From contig JBAXLO010000110.1 in assembly GCA_037134755.1 (NCBI GenBank), positions 1-15,085 of the forward strand: DNA of 15,085 nt. Reading direction: 5' to 3'. The stretch's first letter is position 1; the number at the start of each line of letters is the position of its first letter. This document shows positions 15,045 to 15,085 of this stretch, piece after piece. A program made the position numbers and the translations under genes. The stretch is from JBAXLO01 sp037134755. GTDB taxonomy: Bacteria; Bacteroidota; Bacteroidia; Bacteroidales; JACABE01. The notes beneath the pieces were generated by a model. That model was given only the letters and a program-made list of their open reading frames with translations. It made no database searches and had not been told where the DNA came from.

Positions 15045-15078
15045 TGCCTAAAGTTTGGAGTTTGAAATGCCTAAAGTT
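15045..15078. repeat. Short direct repeat at the window's right end
   Basis: TGCCTAAAGTT occurs at 15045-15055 and 15068-15078, a 23-base period, separated by TGGAGTTTGAAA. The second copy runs toward the window edge, so a longer array of this intergenic repeat may continue outside. Confidence 0.5.
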
Positions 15079-15085
15079 GAAGACA

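Overview
The window looks like chromosomal DNA of a Bacteroidota (Bacteroidetes) bacterium. The DNA is A+T-rich. Six large proteins each pair an N-terminal signal peptide with a C-terminal type IX secretion (T9SS) sorting domain of the PNP type. One intergenic region carries a textbook Bacteroidota -7 promoter box (TATCTTTG). The genus cannot be fixed from the sequence alone.

Layout. (1) Positions 1-549 hold the 3' part of an apolipoprotein N-acyltransferase gene (lnt). (2) Two minus-strand genes follow: an extended SDR / NAD-dependent epimerase-like protein (561-1571) and a secreted M14 zinc carboxypeptidase with a T9SS domain (1641-3356). (3) Positions 3357-4277 form a gene-free stretch of about 920 bases. 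It contains a duplicated palindromic element, nine tandem 21-bp units, an intrinsic terminator, a REP-like inverted repeat and the probable promoter of the next operon. (4) Positions 4278-5695 encode an ECF sigma factor, a short single-span membrane protein (probable anti-sigma factor) and a membrane-anchored Spy/CpxP/CnrX-like sensor. (5) Positions 5827-11562 encode three tightly spaced secreted proteins: a double DUF1566 + FGE-sulfatase-fold protein and two arylsulfotransferase-family paralogues. A strong hairpin terminator follows. (6) Positions 11695-15033 encode two paralogous secreted calcineurin-like metallophosphoesterases. The last 50 bases hold a short direct repeat.

How the parts may work together. 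The most interesting observation is a pair of near-identical bipartite sites, GTGAC(A/G)G-N16-CGTC. One lies directly after the sigma gene, before the anti-sigma gene. The other lies directly before the secreted operon. Both have the form of an ECF promoter. They suggest that the sigma factor drives its own negative regulators and the T9SS cargo operon from the same signal, while the sigma gene itself has a housekeeping promoter. The cargo (sulfotransferase fold, phosphoesterases, C-type-lectin-like folds) suggests a cell-surface system acting on sulfate or phosphate esters; that role is inference. The duplicated cargo genes also carry different classes of sorting domain in a consistent first-copy/second-copy pattern.
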